Shown piece by piece: positions 46,301 to 56,800 of a DNA stretch of 64,000 nucleotides. The stretch comes from Thraustochytrium sp. TN22 (Eukaryota; Sar; Bigyra; Thraustochytrida; Thraustochytriidae), in NCBI GenBank assembly GCA_013306675.1, contig JABLUY010000200.1:1-64000 (forward strand), written 5' to 3'. A model generated the notes under the pieces. That model was not told the origin of the DNA. It worked only from the letters and a program-made list of their open reading frames with translations, and ran no database searches. Numbering within the stretch: position 1 is the stretch's first letter; each line of letters starts with the position of its first letter. A program made the translations under genes and the position numbers.

Positions 46301-49300
46301 GCTGGTCTCGCTCACCGTGCCGCAGTACGCGCTGGAGTTCACCAAAGCGCAGATTACGACGCTGGCCGACAAGTACGAGTCACGCGCGCACTTCTCGCTC
46401 GCGCAGGAGCTCAAGGACGACCTCGAAAATACAATCAAGTCCGAACTGACGCTGCTGGGCCAGCAGCTAGAGGCCGGCCTCGAGGCCGGCCTCGCCAGGG
46501 TCGAGGCTGGCCTCGAGGCCGGCTTTGAAATCATTTCGGCGCAGCTGACGGAGCTCTCGGATCAAATGGCCAAGGGCTTCTCGAGCGTGCACGAATCCTT
46601 CGCGGCGGACGCCGCGACGTCCATCGCCATGAAAGAGTCCGAGGTCGAAGCCCTGGCCGAGAACATGGACGATGTGTACGAGCGGGCCATGGGCTCCTAC
46701 GCCTCCATGGAGTCCTGGCGGGTGACGTATGAGCAAGCCCTCGACGAGATGAAAGAGATCATCTTCCGCATGGTCGACATTCAGAACGAGTACAATGACG
46801 TCAAGGAGACTCTCGAAGATCTCAGGGCGGAGCGAGCGAGGGTGGGCCGGATCATGGATATCCTCAAGGTTGTCGGAGGAGTCTGCCTCATGGCAGCCGC
46901 CGTGGTTCCCGGCGTTGGCCCGGCCATCGCGGCAGCGGGTGCTGGCATCATTCTTTCAGCGCTCCCTTCGCGCAGGCGGACTCTCGAGACTCAGGTACTG
47001 CACGAGCGTACACACGCACGCGCGATGGCCACAGACCCGGCTTCGTGCACCTTCCTTAGCCTTGCGAGCGCCGTACACGATTCCGCCATCCGTCAGACCG
47101 CGGCGGGTACGGTCCTTACCAGTGCAGCGCAAGGCGCTGCGTCCCGAACAGGCTCTCACCTATCCACGCTTCGCCTCCAGAACCCGTCTTCCGCTGCCGC
47201 GAATACGCGCCTGGCAACTTCAAAGTCTAAGGTCCGCGTGGCAGTCCCGGACCAAAGCGCGGTCTGCGCAACGCCCATCGTCAACGCGACGCGGAGCGAA
47301 GCGCGCAAGCTGCTCGACGATCAGATCGAGCACCTCCAGAGCCTGGGCGTCGTCACTGGTATTGACGCCGCCGGGGCTGCCTCGCGCATGACTAATTTCC
47401 TCGACGCGGTGGAGGACGTGTTGGGCGTTGGGAGCAGCAGCAGTGCGGTGACGAGCGCGGAGACCGTGGTCAAGCTCGAGCACGCGGATCCAGAGGTTTG
47501 CGACGGCACACTCACCGTGTACCAATGCTCGCACCGTGCTGGCAGCATCCCGAGTGTGGTTGTCTCGTGCTGCGCCCTGCAACAGCGTGAAGCTGGCTCG
47601 TTTCTAGAGTCCACCTGTGAGCTGCCCTCCTTGGTGGTGCTCGTCGGCCTTGACGTGGAATGCGAGGTGCGCACGGACAACTCAGACAGGACGCTCACGC
47701 GCAACCCGAACGAGCTTGGGGCCAAAAACAAGCACGTCTACGCGCAGTGCACCCAGTCGCAACAGTCGGTCGTGCGAGGCGAGGCCATGATGGACCGCTC
47801 GCGCTTGGCCGAGGCCTTCCGCTTGAGCGTCTGCGTGGACGGCCTGGAGATCACGGCCACCAAGGCGGACGCTGGCTTGGACACGCCGTCCGGCTTCTGG
47901 ATCGATGCGCTCACGGTCGCCTGCCCGACCGGCGACGCGCCAGGCGCTTGCAAGGACCCGGCAGGCGACCGTCGATGCGAGGACTGCCGGCGGCTCAAGG
48001 GCGACGCATACGAGTCCACGGTATCGACACGGCGTCAGCTTCTCGCACGAAGGGCGAGCTCGCCACGCGTGACCGAGGCGATTCCGCGGGACTGGGTGCT
48101 TCGCCGCGGCTTCAGGCCAACAGATCCCGGCATCTCGCGCGCCGATGGCTCTGACGTCGACGGCGATCGTCGTGCGCTCGGCCTGTTCTCCGCGGCAATC
48201 GCGATCGGCAAGAAGGGATGGAACAGCTTCTCCAAGACGCAAGACAAGGCCACGTGGTCCAATAAGATCCAAAACGGCGCAGTGAATACGGAAGACACCG
48301 TTCATGCTGCAGGGGTACTCGGAGAGATCATCCATCTCGCCACCGCCGAGATCCAGATCGAGCCCGTCCCGGACCTGCCCTACGTCCCGTCCTCAGACGT
48401 CGTGAAGAATTCCTTTGATATCCTCACGGAGCTGCTCAACAAGATCGCCGACACCATGATCACGCTCAACACGCGCCTTCTGTCCATGATTTTCGACGCG
48501 GAGTACTTTGCCGATGCCGATGAGGACGGCGTCTCGGACGAGGCGCTGCAGCACCCGGTGCTTTGGGACAGCATCTACGCCGAGTTCATGGACCTCCTCG
48601 AGTACGATCTCTCGCTCTGCCCTAAACTCGTGGACGACTCGGACTCGGATCTCGGGGCGCAGGAGCGTCGCCGCCTGCTCCAAGTCCTGGAGGACGAGGT
48701 CGTCGAGCGGCGTACCGCGCTGCGGCGCCGCCTCGGCATGCGACCTGTGGATGCAGTCGACCTGCGCCGCAGCCTCAAGACCAAGAGGAAGCTGGACGCA
48801 GAAATCGCTGAAAAGGAGGCTCGTCTCGAGGAGCTGCGCGAGGAGTACCGCGAGGAGCGCAAGAAGCTGACCACGGCGTGCGGCCACTTTCGCAGCGCGG
48901 TGCGCCAGGTCACCATCTTCGGCAAGGCCGTCCACGAGTCCTACATCGAGCTCATCGACCTCTTCCGCCGCGGCAAGGTGCTGGTCTCCAACATGGCCGA
49001 CCTTGAGGAGCGCCAGGCTGCCGCTGAGCAGACCGCGCAGGAGATGTTCCTCGACGGGACCAGCGTCTCGCCCTTGATGGCTCGCGCGACGCTGTCCACA
49101 CAGGTGGCGAGCTTCGCCGTGGACCGCGCAACGCTGGCGCAGGATGCCGTCGAGGCCTTCCACGAGACCATGTTCCAGGAGAGCATCATGTCGATGCAGA
49201 CCGTGGCGGAGGAGGCCCTGGTGGACTTTTGCGCCTCGGTCATCTACAGCGACCCGGACATGCTCAACAGCATCGGGGCCTTTTGCAACGCCGGCTACGA

Positions 49301-50411
49301 CGGCCGCGGTCTGGGCAGCTACTCGCTGCTCACGCTGTCGGAGCGTCTCCGCAGCGCGGCCAACTCCATCGAGAAGTCGCTCGTCGACCAGTACATCGAG
49401 TACGGCCTGTTCGAGGCGGATCTGGCTGTGCTGGACGTGAGCGAGCTCATTGACTTTGCGCGGCTCCGGAGCGAGGGCAGCGGCAGCTTCCGCTTGGAGG
49501 GGCCTCAGGGCGGCTTCGCGGTGCGCCCGGACAACTACACCATCAGTGCCGGCCTGGCGCGTGGCGGGCCCTACTACTGCACGGAGGACGACTCGCTCAA
49601 GCTCGACAACCTCGAGATGGAGACGGTTGGCATGCTCTTTTACGACGCGGACGGCAACCTACTCGGGCCGGTCGCCAATCAGGGCTCCATGACCGTGGAT
49701 ATCAAGCTGCATGGGCCCTTTGTCAAGTCTCGCAGCGGGGCGTCCTACGCCTTCTCGATGCGGTCTTACGACAACCTTCGCTACTCATACCACCTCCCCA
49801 CCGAGGACGGACTCTGCACGGGCGGCTCGCCGACGCTGCTTGGCACGCTCTGTGTTGCCGGCGCGCAGTCTCAGATCGACACGAGCAGGCAGGCGCGGCC
49901 CACGCCGTACGCCACCTGGGACTTTGCCATCTTGGGCAGCGGTTCCGCATTTCTCGAGCGTATTGACTCCGTGAAGATCATTGCAGACCTCCGGGGCATT
50001 CGCAACGACGACCTGGCGTGCCGCGTCGAGACAACGCAGTACCGCGAGGAGGTGGCCGAGACCGGGAGCGCAGCTTCTGACCCGGACGGGTCAAGCCCCG
50101 CCGGCCTCATCGTAGGCGTCGTCATCGGCGCTCTGGCCGCTGTTGGTCTTGCCGCAGTTTTCGTCGTGCGCCGGGTGCGCCGTCGCCGTGCCCAGCAGGC
50201 CGTGGGTTCCGTCGGCCCACAGGACGGGGCATCGCTCACGGTTGCGGCCGCCAACCCGTCCTATGAAGGCACGGCTTCGGCCGACGAGCGCCGGCCCAGC
50301 TCAGGCGCAATGGCGGGTCGGCTGAGCGCCATGCTCAGTTCTTTGGGCCTCACTCGCGAGCAGGCTGTTCGCTACATGTCCGACACTCCGGGCTCGGGCT
50401 CGGCCCAGTGA
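43302..50411 (+). CDS. Giant type I surface protein, copy A (PAN/Apple, C-type-lectin-like, helical hydrophobic core)
   Basis: 2,369 residues. The ATG at 43302 starts a classic signal peptide (MTTLCIAVLAVLIVLVE..., cleavage near residue 24). Then come two PAN/Apple-like Cys modules (about 45-130 and 172-235), a Cys-rich ephrin-receptor-like module (about 245-350, KPGFYID ... CVPCPAGYAC), and two C-type-lectin-like domains (about 402-560 and 586-703; the second has WVGL and GSGWLMDSDCG). A long helical region follows (about 720-1185), with an expansion of EAGLEAGL repeats (about 1056-1075). Next is a 35-residue Gly/Ala-rich hydrophobic segment (about 1188-1222, PGVGPAIAAAGAGIILSALP) followed by SRRR. 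Residues 1230-2250 alternate Cys-containing and coiled-coil blocks (for example KTKRKLDAEIAEKEARLEEL). A membrane segment (about 2266-2290) and a tail with NPSY complete it. N-glycosylation sequons are common. Function is unknown; an adhesion or recognition receptor is plausible. Paralogue of the genes at 50882 and 59648. Confidence 0.9.
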   Translation: MTTLCIAVLAVLIVLVERAAIIHGAEQTVPDVPYGPENPYPHPGCTIINRSKHPVTFPVEGSSRYRYSYVSLTVVSSASECRASCATAMLTSGYFGTGEEEDMPCVAWKYMRFTSDGDGMCRHFYPAPSDYSYYFNAYEHPLQDSIGVTGLMDCPGDFDALNVWAVAAGSQGCMLDDYNSNGFTIASYTLVANEHDCRRLCQENDECELFTFHDTLYNRCYLRTHEAIETLTQPMGESIHRDRTTGAKYCATCKPGFYIDTSRSEWDKCVPCPAGYACDDSEILALCSSAWGSTGEVSANRASCVCRSGYTQADCSEFENGCGDWALDGFVNDGAHDACGCLDGTNGRTCATFSHVDTEDDMDDFCDALLAEEPAERCPCGHVRDEDGSCVAPSGTTTPELSCPLGSVPVGDACLFAAGVPHSNADARAVCSTLGMTLATGTPSAITDLTSLFETAKGTSGAEALVGMDLLWLGVRWAGILHPLTRALPVDGNLSDILLETAAWDDGTVFTIDDARFAPGISVLDDGGNRTCLALNISDGLLHARDCAEALGTVCQTPAVYGQCASGFVFDPAESLCKPSDLRTSPNCYSGWTEMRGGCVKLDSTAASFTDAEASCADAGGHLASVLDADEMAVVESLASGETGGAWVGLARTTGADDAWNDGFEVDATLIDLTTDGCLYVSGSGWLMDSDCGTVRPFVCMQDQPRQCADGSYLVKAADGTFACEKLGTGLYTGYLQESYCAKSALESANATRRAAGAALLDSTARCMESAASQSSTAFSAQLERLAEVGQSALLAAYFDTEHAPIDDYEPADNVTMYDLYKTSDPFYYATTSVLLDGLALFGPGLGSYRQVPLTSDVQAFLKVNTPAFGSCRRLPCPCGQVRAADNECYEIDDSDAGHYARVQLELYAAYARCALVPRKQRRAHLTFAPMDQFFSRAIFCLRGMDTSEESRVDADSQLAAVEVILNMIELDASAYGNTDRLDKQRKLAGELRDSLAQAPLVSLTVPQYALEFTKAQITTLADKYESRAHFSLAQELKDDLENTIKSELTLLGQQLEAGLEAGLARVEAGLEAGFEIISAQLTELSDQMAKGFSSVHESFAADAATSIAMKESEVEALAENMDDVYERAMGSYASMESWRVTYEQALDEMKEIIFRMVDIQNEYNDVKETLEDLRAERARVGRIMDILKVVGGVCLMAAAVVPGVGPAIAAAGAGIILSALPSRRRTLETQVLHERTHARAMATDPASCTFLSLASAVHDSAIRQTAAGTVLTSAAQGAASRTGSHLSTLRLQNPSSAAANTRLATSKSKVRVAVPDQSAVCATPIVNATRSEARKLLDDQIEHLQSLGVVTGIDAAGAASRMTNFLDAVEDVLGVGSSSSAVTSAETVVKLEHADPEVCDGTLTVYQCSHRAGSIPSVVVSCCALQQREAGSFLESTCELPSLVVLVGLDVECEVRTDNSDRTLTRNPNELGAKNKHVYAQCTQSQQSVVRGEAMMDRSRLAEAFRLSVCVDGLEITATKADAGLDTPSGFWIDALTVACPTGDAPGACKDPAGDRRCEDCRRLKGDAYESTVSTRRQLLARRASSPRVTEAIPRDWVLRRGFRPTDPGISRADGSDVDGDRRALGLFSAAIAIGKKGWNSFSKTQDKATWSNKIQNGAVNTEDTVHAAGVLGEIIHLATAEIQIEPVPDLPYVPSSDVVKNSFDILTELLNKIADTMITLNTRLLSMIFDAEYFADADEDGVSDEALQHPVLWDSIYAEFMDLLEYDLSLCPKLVDDSDSDLGAQERRRLLQVLEDEVVERRTALRRRLGMRPVDAVDLRRSLKTKRKLDAEIAEKEARLEELREEYREERKKLTTACGHFRSAVRQVTIFGKAVHESYIELIDLFRRGKVLVSNMADLEERQAAAEQTAQEMFLDGTSVSPLMARATLSTQVASFAVDRATLAQDAVEAFHETMFQESIMSMQTVAEEALVDFCASVIYSDPDMLNSIGAFCNAGYDGRGLGSYSLLTLSERLRSAANSIEKSLVDQYIEYGLFEADLAVLDVSELIDFARLRSEGSGSFRLEGPQGGFAVRPDNYTISAGLARGGPYYCTEDDSLKLDNLEMETVGMLFYDADGNLLGPVANQGSMTVDIKLHGPFVKSRSGASYAFSMRSYDNLRYSYHLPTEDGLCTGGSPTLLGTLCVAGAQSQIDTSRQARPTPYATWDFAILGSGSAFLERIDSVKIIADLRGIRNDDLACRVETTQYREEVAETGSAASDPDGSSPAGLIVGVVIGALAAVGLAAVFVVRRVRRRRAQQAVGSVGPQDGASLTVAAANPSYEGTASADERRPSSGAMAGRLSAMLSSLGLTREQAVRYMSDTPGSGSAQ

Positions 50412-50614
50412 TTGGCCAATGGCCAGAGCCTCGATCTGCACTGGAGTCGCGCCTTGGTTGATGTCTGTCTGTCGTGAGATCGGGATCGGAGGTCCTCTGC
50501 AAGGCGCTGCGCGACTGTGACCGCAGGACGAGTGTCACTATTAGCACAAGGACAAAGAACGACGTTGCCACATGATTACGCCGAGCGAGCAATAACTAGC
50601 CTGCAAGAGAAGAA

Positions 50615-50738
50615 ATGAATCATGAACAAAGAAAAAAGCAAAGGACCTCCGATTCTGCTCGATCCCAAGACAGAGAAATCAACCAAGACGCGACTCCAGT
50701 GCAGACCGAGGCTCTGTAACGTGCGTGGCCATTGGCCA
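50615..50738 (-). repeat. 3'-flank direct repeat, unit 1
   Basis: A 124-bp unit beginning ATGAATCATGAACAAAG and ending CCATTGGCCA (plus-strand reading). It is repeated at 50758-50880 with scattered substitutions and small indels. The part containing CGCGACTCCAGTGCAGACCG also occurs inverted just after the stop codon of copy A. Confidence 0.9.
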
Positions 50739-50757
50739 GTTGATGAAAAGGGATCAA

Positions 50758-50880
50758 ATGAATCATGAACAAAGAAAAAAACAAAGGATCTCCCGATTCC
50801 GATCCCAAGACGGACAAACATCTTCCAAGGCGCGACTCCAGTGCAGACCGAGGCTCTACAACTTGCTTGACCATTGGCCA
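50758..50880 (-). repeat. 3'-flank direct repeat, unit 2
   Basis: The second copy of the 123-124-bp unit. It abuts the stop codon of copy B and so starts that gene's 3' UTR. Confidence 0.9.
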
Positions 50881-50881
50881 A

Positions 50882-53800
50882 TCAATGGGCCGAGCCCGAG
50901 CCGGGAGTGTCGGACATGTAGCGAACAGCCTGCTCGCGAGTGAGGCCCAGAGAACTGAGCATGGCGCTCAGCCGACCCGCCATTGCGCCTGAGCTCGGCC
51001 GGCGCTCGTCGGCCGAAGCCGTGCCTTCGTAGGACGGCTTAGCGTCCGTAACTGTGAGCGATGCCCCTGCCTGTTGGCCGACAGAACCGTCGGCCTGCTG
51101 AGCACGGCGACGGCGCACCCGACGCACGACGAAAAAGGCGGCGACGCCAACAGTAGCCAGAACGCCAATGGTCACGCCTGCGATGAGGCCAGCGGAACTC
51201 GAATCTTCCGGGGCACTACTGGTCACGGCCTCCACCTCCTCGCGGTACTGTGTGGTCTCGACGCGGCACTCGAGATCGTCGTTGCGAATACCTCGGAGAT
51301 CGGCGACAATCCTGACAGAATCGATGCGATCAAGAAAGGCGGAACCGCTACCCGAGATGGTAAAGTCCCAAGTGGCGTATGGCGTGGGCCGCGCCTGCTT
51401 GCTCGTGTCAACCTGTGACTGCGCGCCAGCAACACAGAGCGTGCCAAGCAGCGTCGGCGAGCCGCCCGTGCAGAGTCCGTCCTCGGTGGGAAGGTGGTAC
51501 GAGTAGCGAAGGTTGTCGTAGGACCGCATCGAGAAGGCGTAGGACGCCCCGCTGCGAGACTTGACAAAGGGCCCATGCAGCTTGATATCCACGGTCATGG
51601 AGCCCTGATTCGCGACCGGTCCGAGTAGGTTGCCGTCCGCGTCGTAAAAGAGCATGCCAACCGTCTCCATCTCGAGGTTGTCGAGCTTGAGCGAGTCGTC
51701 CTCCGTGCAGTAGTAGGGTCCGCCACGCGCCAGGCCAGCGCTGATGGTGTAGTTGTCCGGGCGAACGGCAAAGCCGCCCTGAGGCCCCTCGAGGCGAAAG
51801 CTGCCGCTGCCCTCGCTTCGGAGCCGCTCAAAGTCGATGAGCTCGCTCACGTCCAGTATGGCGAGGTCCGCCTCGATGAGGCCGTACTCGATGTACTGGT
51901 CGACGAGCGACTTCTCGATGGAGTTGGCCGCGCTGCGGAGGCGCTCCGACAGCGTGAGCAGCGAGTAGCTGCCCAGTCCACGGCCGTCGTAGCCGGCGTT
52001 GCAAAAGGCCTCGATGCTGTTGAGCATGTCCGGGTCGCTGTAGATGACCGAGGCGCAAAAGTCCACCAGGGCCTCCTCCGCCACGGTCTGCATTGACATG
52101 ATGCTCTCCTGGAACATGGTCTCGTGGAAGGCCTCGACGGCATCCTGCGCCAGCGTTGCGCGGTCCACGGCGAAGCTCGCCACCTGTGTGGACAGCGTCG
52201 CGCGAGCCATCACGGGCGAGACGCTGGTCCCGTCGAGGAACATCTCCTGCGCGGTCTGCTCAGCGGCAGCCTGGCGCTCCTCAAGGTCGGCCATGTTGGA
52301 GACCAGCACCTTGCCGCGGCGGAAGAGGTCGATGAGCTCGATGTAGGACTCGTGCACCGCCTTGCCGAAGATGGTGACCTGGCGCACCGCACTGCGAAAG
52401 TGGCCGCACGCCGTGGTCAGCTTCTTGCGCTCCTCGCGGTACGCCTCGCGCAGCTCCTCAAGGTGAGCCTCCTTTTCAGCGATTTCTGCGTCCAGCTTCC
52501 TCTTCGTTTTGAGGCTGCGGCGCAGGTCGACTGCATCCACAGGTCGCATGCCGAGGCGGCGCCGCAGCGCAGTACGCCGCTCGACGACATCGTCCTCCAG
52601 CACCTGGAGCCGGCGGCGACGCTCCTCTGCGCCGAGCTCCGAATCGGCGCCGTCGTCCACGAGCTTGGGGCAGATGGAGAGGTCGTACTCGAGGAGGTCC
52701 ATGAACTCGGCGTAGATGCTGTCCCAGAGCGCCGGGTGCTCCAACGCCTCGCCCGAGACGCCGTCCTCCTCGGCATCGGCATAGTACTCCGCGTCGAAAA
52801 CCATGGCGATGAGGCGGGTGTTGAGCGTCATCATGGTGTCGGCGATCTTGTTGAGCAGCTCCGTAAGGACGTCGAAGGAGTTCTTGATCACGTCCGTAGA
52901 CGGCACGTAGGGCAAGTCGGGGACGGGCTCGATCTGAATCTCGGTCGTGGCGAGACGGATGATCTCTCCAAGAACACCCGCCGCCTGCAAATTGTCCTCC
53001 ACCTCAGTCGCGCTCTTGCTCCACTTCTTTGCGGTCTGTGTCTTGCTGAAGCTCGCGGCTGCATTCTTTCCGACAACAAACGCCGAGGAGAAGATACCGA
53101 GTTCACGGCGTCTGTTGCTGGCGTCTGAGCTGTCTGCGCGCGAGATGCCGGGGTCATCGGGCTTGGAGCCGCGGCGAAGTGCCCAGTCCCGCGGGATAGC
53201 CTCGGTCACGCGCGGTGAGCTCGCTCTCCGCGTGAGCAGCTGCCGCCGTGTCGACACCGTGGACGTGGTGGCGTCGCCCTTGAGCCGGCGGCAGTTCTCG
53301 CAGCGACGGTCGCCGGCGACGTCCTTGCAGGCGCCTGGCGCGTCGCCGGTCGGGCACGCCACCGTGAGCGCGTCGATCCAGAAGCCGGAGGGCGTGTCCA
53401 GCCCAGCGTCTGCCTTGGTGGCCGTGACCTCGAGGCCGTCCACGCAGGCGCTCAGGCGGAAGGCCTCGGCCAGGCGCGAGCGGTCCATCATGGCCTCGCC
53501 TCGCACGATCGACTGCTGCGACTGGGTGCACTGCGCGTAGACGTGCTTGTTTTGCGTTCCGAGCTCGTTCGGACTGTGCGTGAGGGTCCTATCCGAGTTG
53601 TCCGTGCGCACCTCGCAGTCCACACCCAGGTCGTCGAGCTCTGCCGCGGAGGGCAGCTCGCAGGTGGACTCCAAAAAGGAGCCCGACCCGCTCTGCTGCA
53701 GGGCGCAGCACGAGACGACCACGTCAGGGAGGCCACCGGCGAGACGCGAGCATTGGTACACGGTGAGCGCGCCATCGCACACCTCCGCGTCCGCGTGCTT

Positions 53801-56800
53801 GAGCTTGACGACGGTCTCCGCGCCCGCCGTGCCGGCGCCAGTGCCATCGCCCAGCGCGTCGTCGATCGCGTCGAGGAAGTTGGTCACGCGCGAGGCAGCT
53901 CCGGCGACGTCGATGCCAGTGACGATGTTCAGGCTTTGGAGGTGCGCAATGTGGCCACTGAGTAGGGTGCGAGATTCGCTCCGCGTCGCATTCACGATGG
54001 GCGTCGTACAGACCGCCGATGCATCTGGGACCGCCACGCGAACCTGAGGCGACAACGACGCGAGTCGCGTGCCCGCTGCCGCGGCAGACGGGGTCTGGAG
54101 GCGCAGCATCGACATTTGCGAGCTCGTGCGCGACCTCTCACTGGGCGTCTCGCTGAACAGGACAGTTCCATCCTCGGTTTGGCGGATCGAGGAGTCCTGC
54201 ACGGCGCTCGCGAGGCTGAGGAAGGTGCACGGGGCCGGGTCCGTGGTCATCGCGCGCGCTCGCGTGCGCTCGTCCAGCGCCTGCGTCTCGAGGCTCCGTC
54301 TGCGCGTTGGAAGTGCCGAGAGGATGATCCCGGCGCCTGCCGCCGCGATGGCCGGGCCGACGCCGGGAATCACGGCGGCAGCCATGATGCAGATGCCTCC
54401 AATTGCCTTGAAGATGGCTGTGATGTGGCCCACTCTCGCGCGCTGCTCTTTGAGATCTTCGAGCTCCTCCTTGACGTCGTTGTACTCGTCTTGAATGTCG
54501 ATCATGGCGATGAGAATCACTTCCATCTCGTCAACGGCCTCCTCAAAGCGCCCCCGCCAAGTCTCCATGGAGGCGTAGGAGCCCATCGCCCGCTCATACA
54601 CGTCGTCCATGTTGTCGGCGAGTGCCTCGACCTCGGACTCCTTCATCGCGATGGATGTCGCGGCGTCCGCAGCAAAGGCCTCATGCACGCTCGAGAAGCC
54701 CTTGGCCATCTGCTCCGAGAGCTCTGTCAGTTGCGTCGAAAGGCTGGCCAGGCCGGCCTCCAGCTGCTGGCCCAGCAGCGCCAGCTCGGACTTGATCGTG
54801 TCATCCAGGTCGTCCTTGAGCTCCTGCGCGAGCGAGAAGTGCGCGCGCGACTCGTACTTGTCCGCCAGGGTCGTGATCTGCGCCTTGGTGAACTCCAGCG
54901 CATACTGCGGGACGGTGAGCGAGACCAGCGGCGCTTGCGCCAGGCTATCGCGCAGCTCACCCGCCAGCTTCCGCTGCTTGGCGAGGCGGTCGGTGTCGCC
55001 GTACGCCGAGGCGTCCAGCTCGATCATTTTGAGAATGATCTCCACGACGGCCAGCTGGCTGTCGGCGTCCACGCGGTTCTCCCCGCTGGTGTCCATGCCA
55101 CGCAGACAGAAGATGGCACGGGAGAAGAACTGGTCCATGGGCGCGAAGGTGAGGGACGCGCGGCGCTGGTCGCGCGGCACGAGCGCGCACCGGGCGTAAG
55201 CTGCATACAGCTCTAGCTGTACACGTGCGTAGTGGCCGGCGTCGGAGTCGTCGATTTCGTAGCACTCATTGTCCGCGGCGCGCACCTGGCCGCACGGGCA
55301 CGGCAGGCGTCGGCAAGAGCCGAAGGCTGGCGTGTTGACCTTGAGGAAGGCCTGCACGTCCGAGGTCAGCGGCACCTGGCGGTACGAGCCGAGGCCCGGC
55401 CCATGGCGCACCAGACCGTCGAGCAGCACCGAGGTGGTGGCGTAGTAGAACGGGTCCGATGACTTGTACAAGTCGTACATGGTCGCGTTGTCCGCCGGCT
55501 CGTAGTCGTCGATCGGCGCGTGCTCGGCATCAAAGTAGGCCGCAGAGAGGGCGCTCTGGCCAATCTTAGCGAGTCGCTCGAGCTGCGCAGAGAACGCGAT
55601 TGAGCTCTGGCTTGCAGCAGACTCCATGCAGCGCGCGGTCGAGTCCAACAGCGCAGCGCCAGCGGCCCGACGCGTCGCGTTGCCCGACTCCAATGCGCTC
55701 TTGGCGCAGTAGGTCTCCTGTAGGTAGCTTGTGTGGAGCCCTGTGCCAAGCTTCTCGCAGACGAAGGTGCCGTCCGCGGCCTTGACCAAGTACGAGCCGT
55801 CCGCACACTGGCGCGGCTGGTCCTGCATGCACACAGACGGCCGCATCGTTCCGCAATATGAGTCCATGAGCCAGCCAGAGCCCGACACGTAGAGGCAGCC
55901 ACCCGTCGCAAGGTCGATCAGGGTCGCGTCCACCTCGAAGCCGTCGCTCCAGACAGCATCTGCACCGGTCGTGTGGACAAGGCCGAGCCATGCAGCGCTG
56001 GCTTCGCCTTCCACCAGGGATTCGATGATGGCCATCTCGTCGTTGTCAAGCGCCGATGCAAGGCGGCCTCCGGCGTAGGCACAGCTGGCCTGCGCTTCCG
56101 TGAAGGTCATCGATGTAGATTCCAGCTTCACGCAGCCCCCGCGCAGCTCTGTCCAGCCCTCGTAGCAGGTTGGCGCCGCCTGCAGGTCGGACGGTACGCA
56201 GACGCTCCGCACAGGGTCGAAGGTATAGCCGCTCGTGCACTCGCCGTAGACGGCAGACGCCTGGCAGACCGTGCCGAGCGCCTCGGCGCAGTCGCGCGCG
56301 TACAAGAGGCCGTCGCTGATGTTGAGCGCCAAACACGTGCGGTTCCCGTTGTCGTCCAGGACGCTGGTGCCGGGCGCGAATTGCACGTCGTCCGTGTCGA
56401 AGACTGTCCCGTCATCCCACGCTGCAGACTCCAGCAGAACGCCGCTCAGGTTGCCATCCACGGGAAGCGTCTCGGTGAGTGGATGCAGGATGCCCGCCCA
56501 GCGCACGCCGAGCCAGAGCAGGTCCACCCCGGCCAGAGCCTCCGCACCCGCGGTCTCCTTGGCCGTCTCGAAAAGGGTCGTCAGGTCCGCGAGAAGTTCT
56601 GGCGTCGTGGTGGCGAGCGTCATCTCGAGCGTGCCGCACACGGCGCGCGCATCCGCGTTGGAGTGCGGGAATCCGGCGACGAAGAGGCAGGAGTCTCCGA
56701 CGGGCGCAGAGCCGAGTGGACAAGAGAGCCCCGGCGTGGCAGCGGCCGAGGGCGCAACGCAATCGCCATCGCCGTTCCGAACGTGGCCACACGGACACCG

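Larger units (their letters stand above)
50412..50881. other. Convergent 3' flank between copies A and B
   Basis: 470 bp between the tail-to-tail paralogues. Both ends share an inverted sequence beginning at the stop codons (TGATTGGCCAATGG...). The minus-strand flank unit is present twice in tandem, so three copies of one 3'-flank unit exist: one in A orientation and two in B orientation. Confidence 0.8.
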
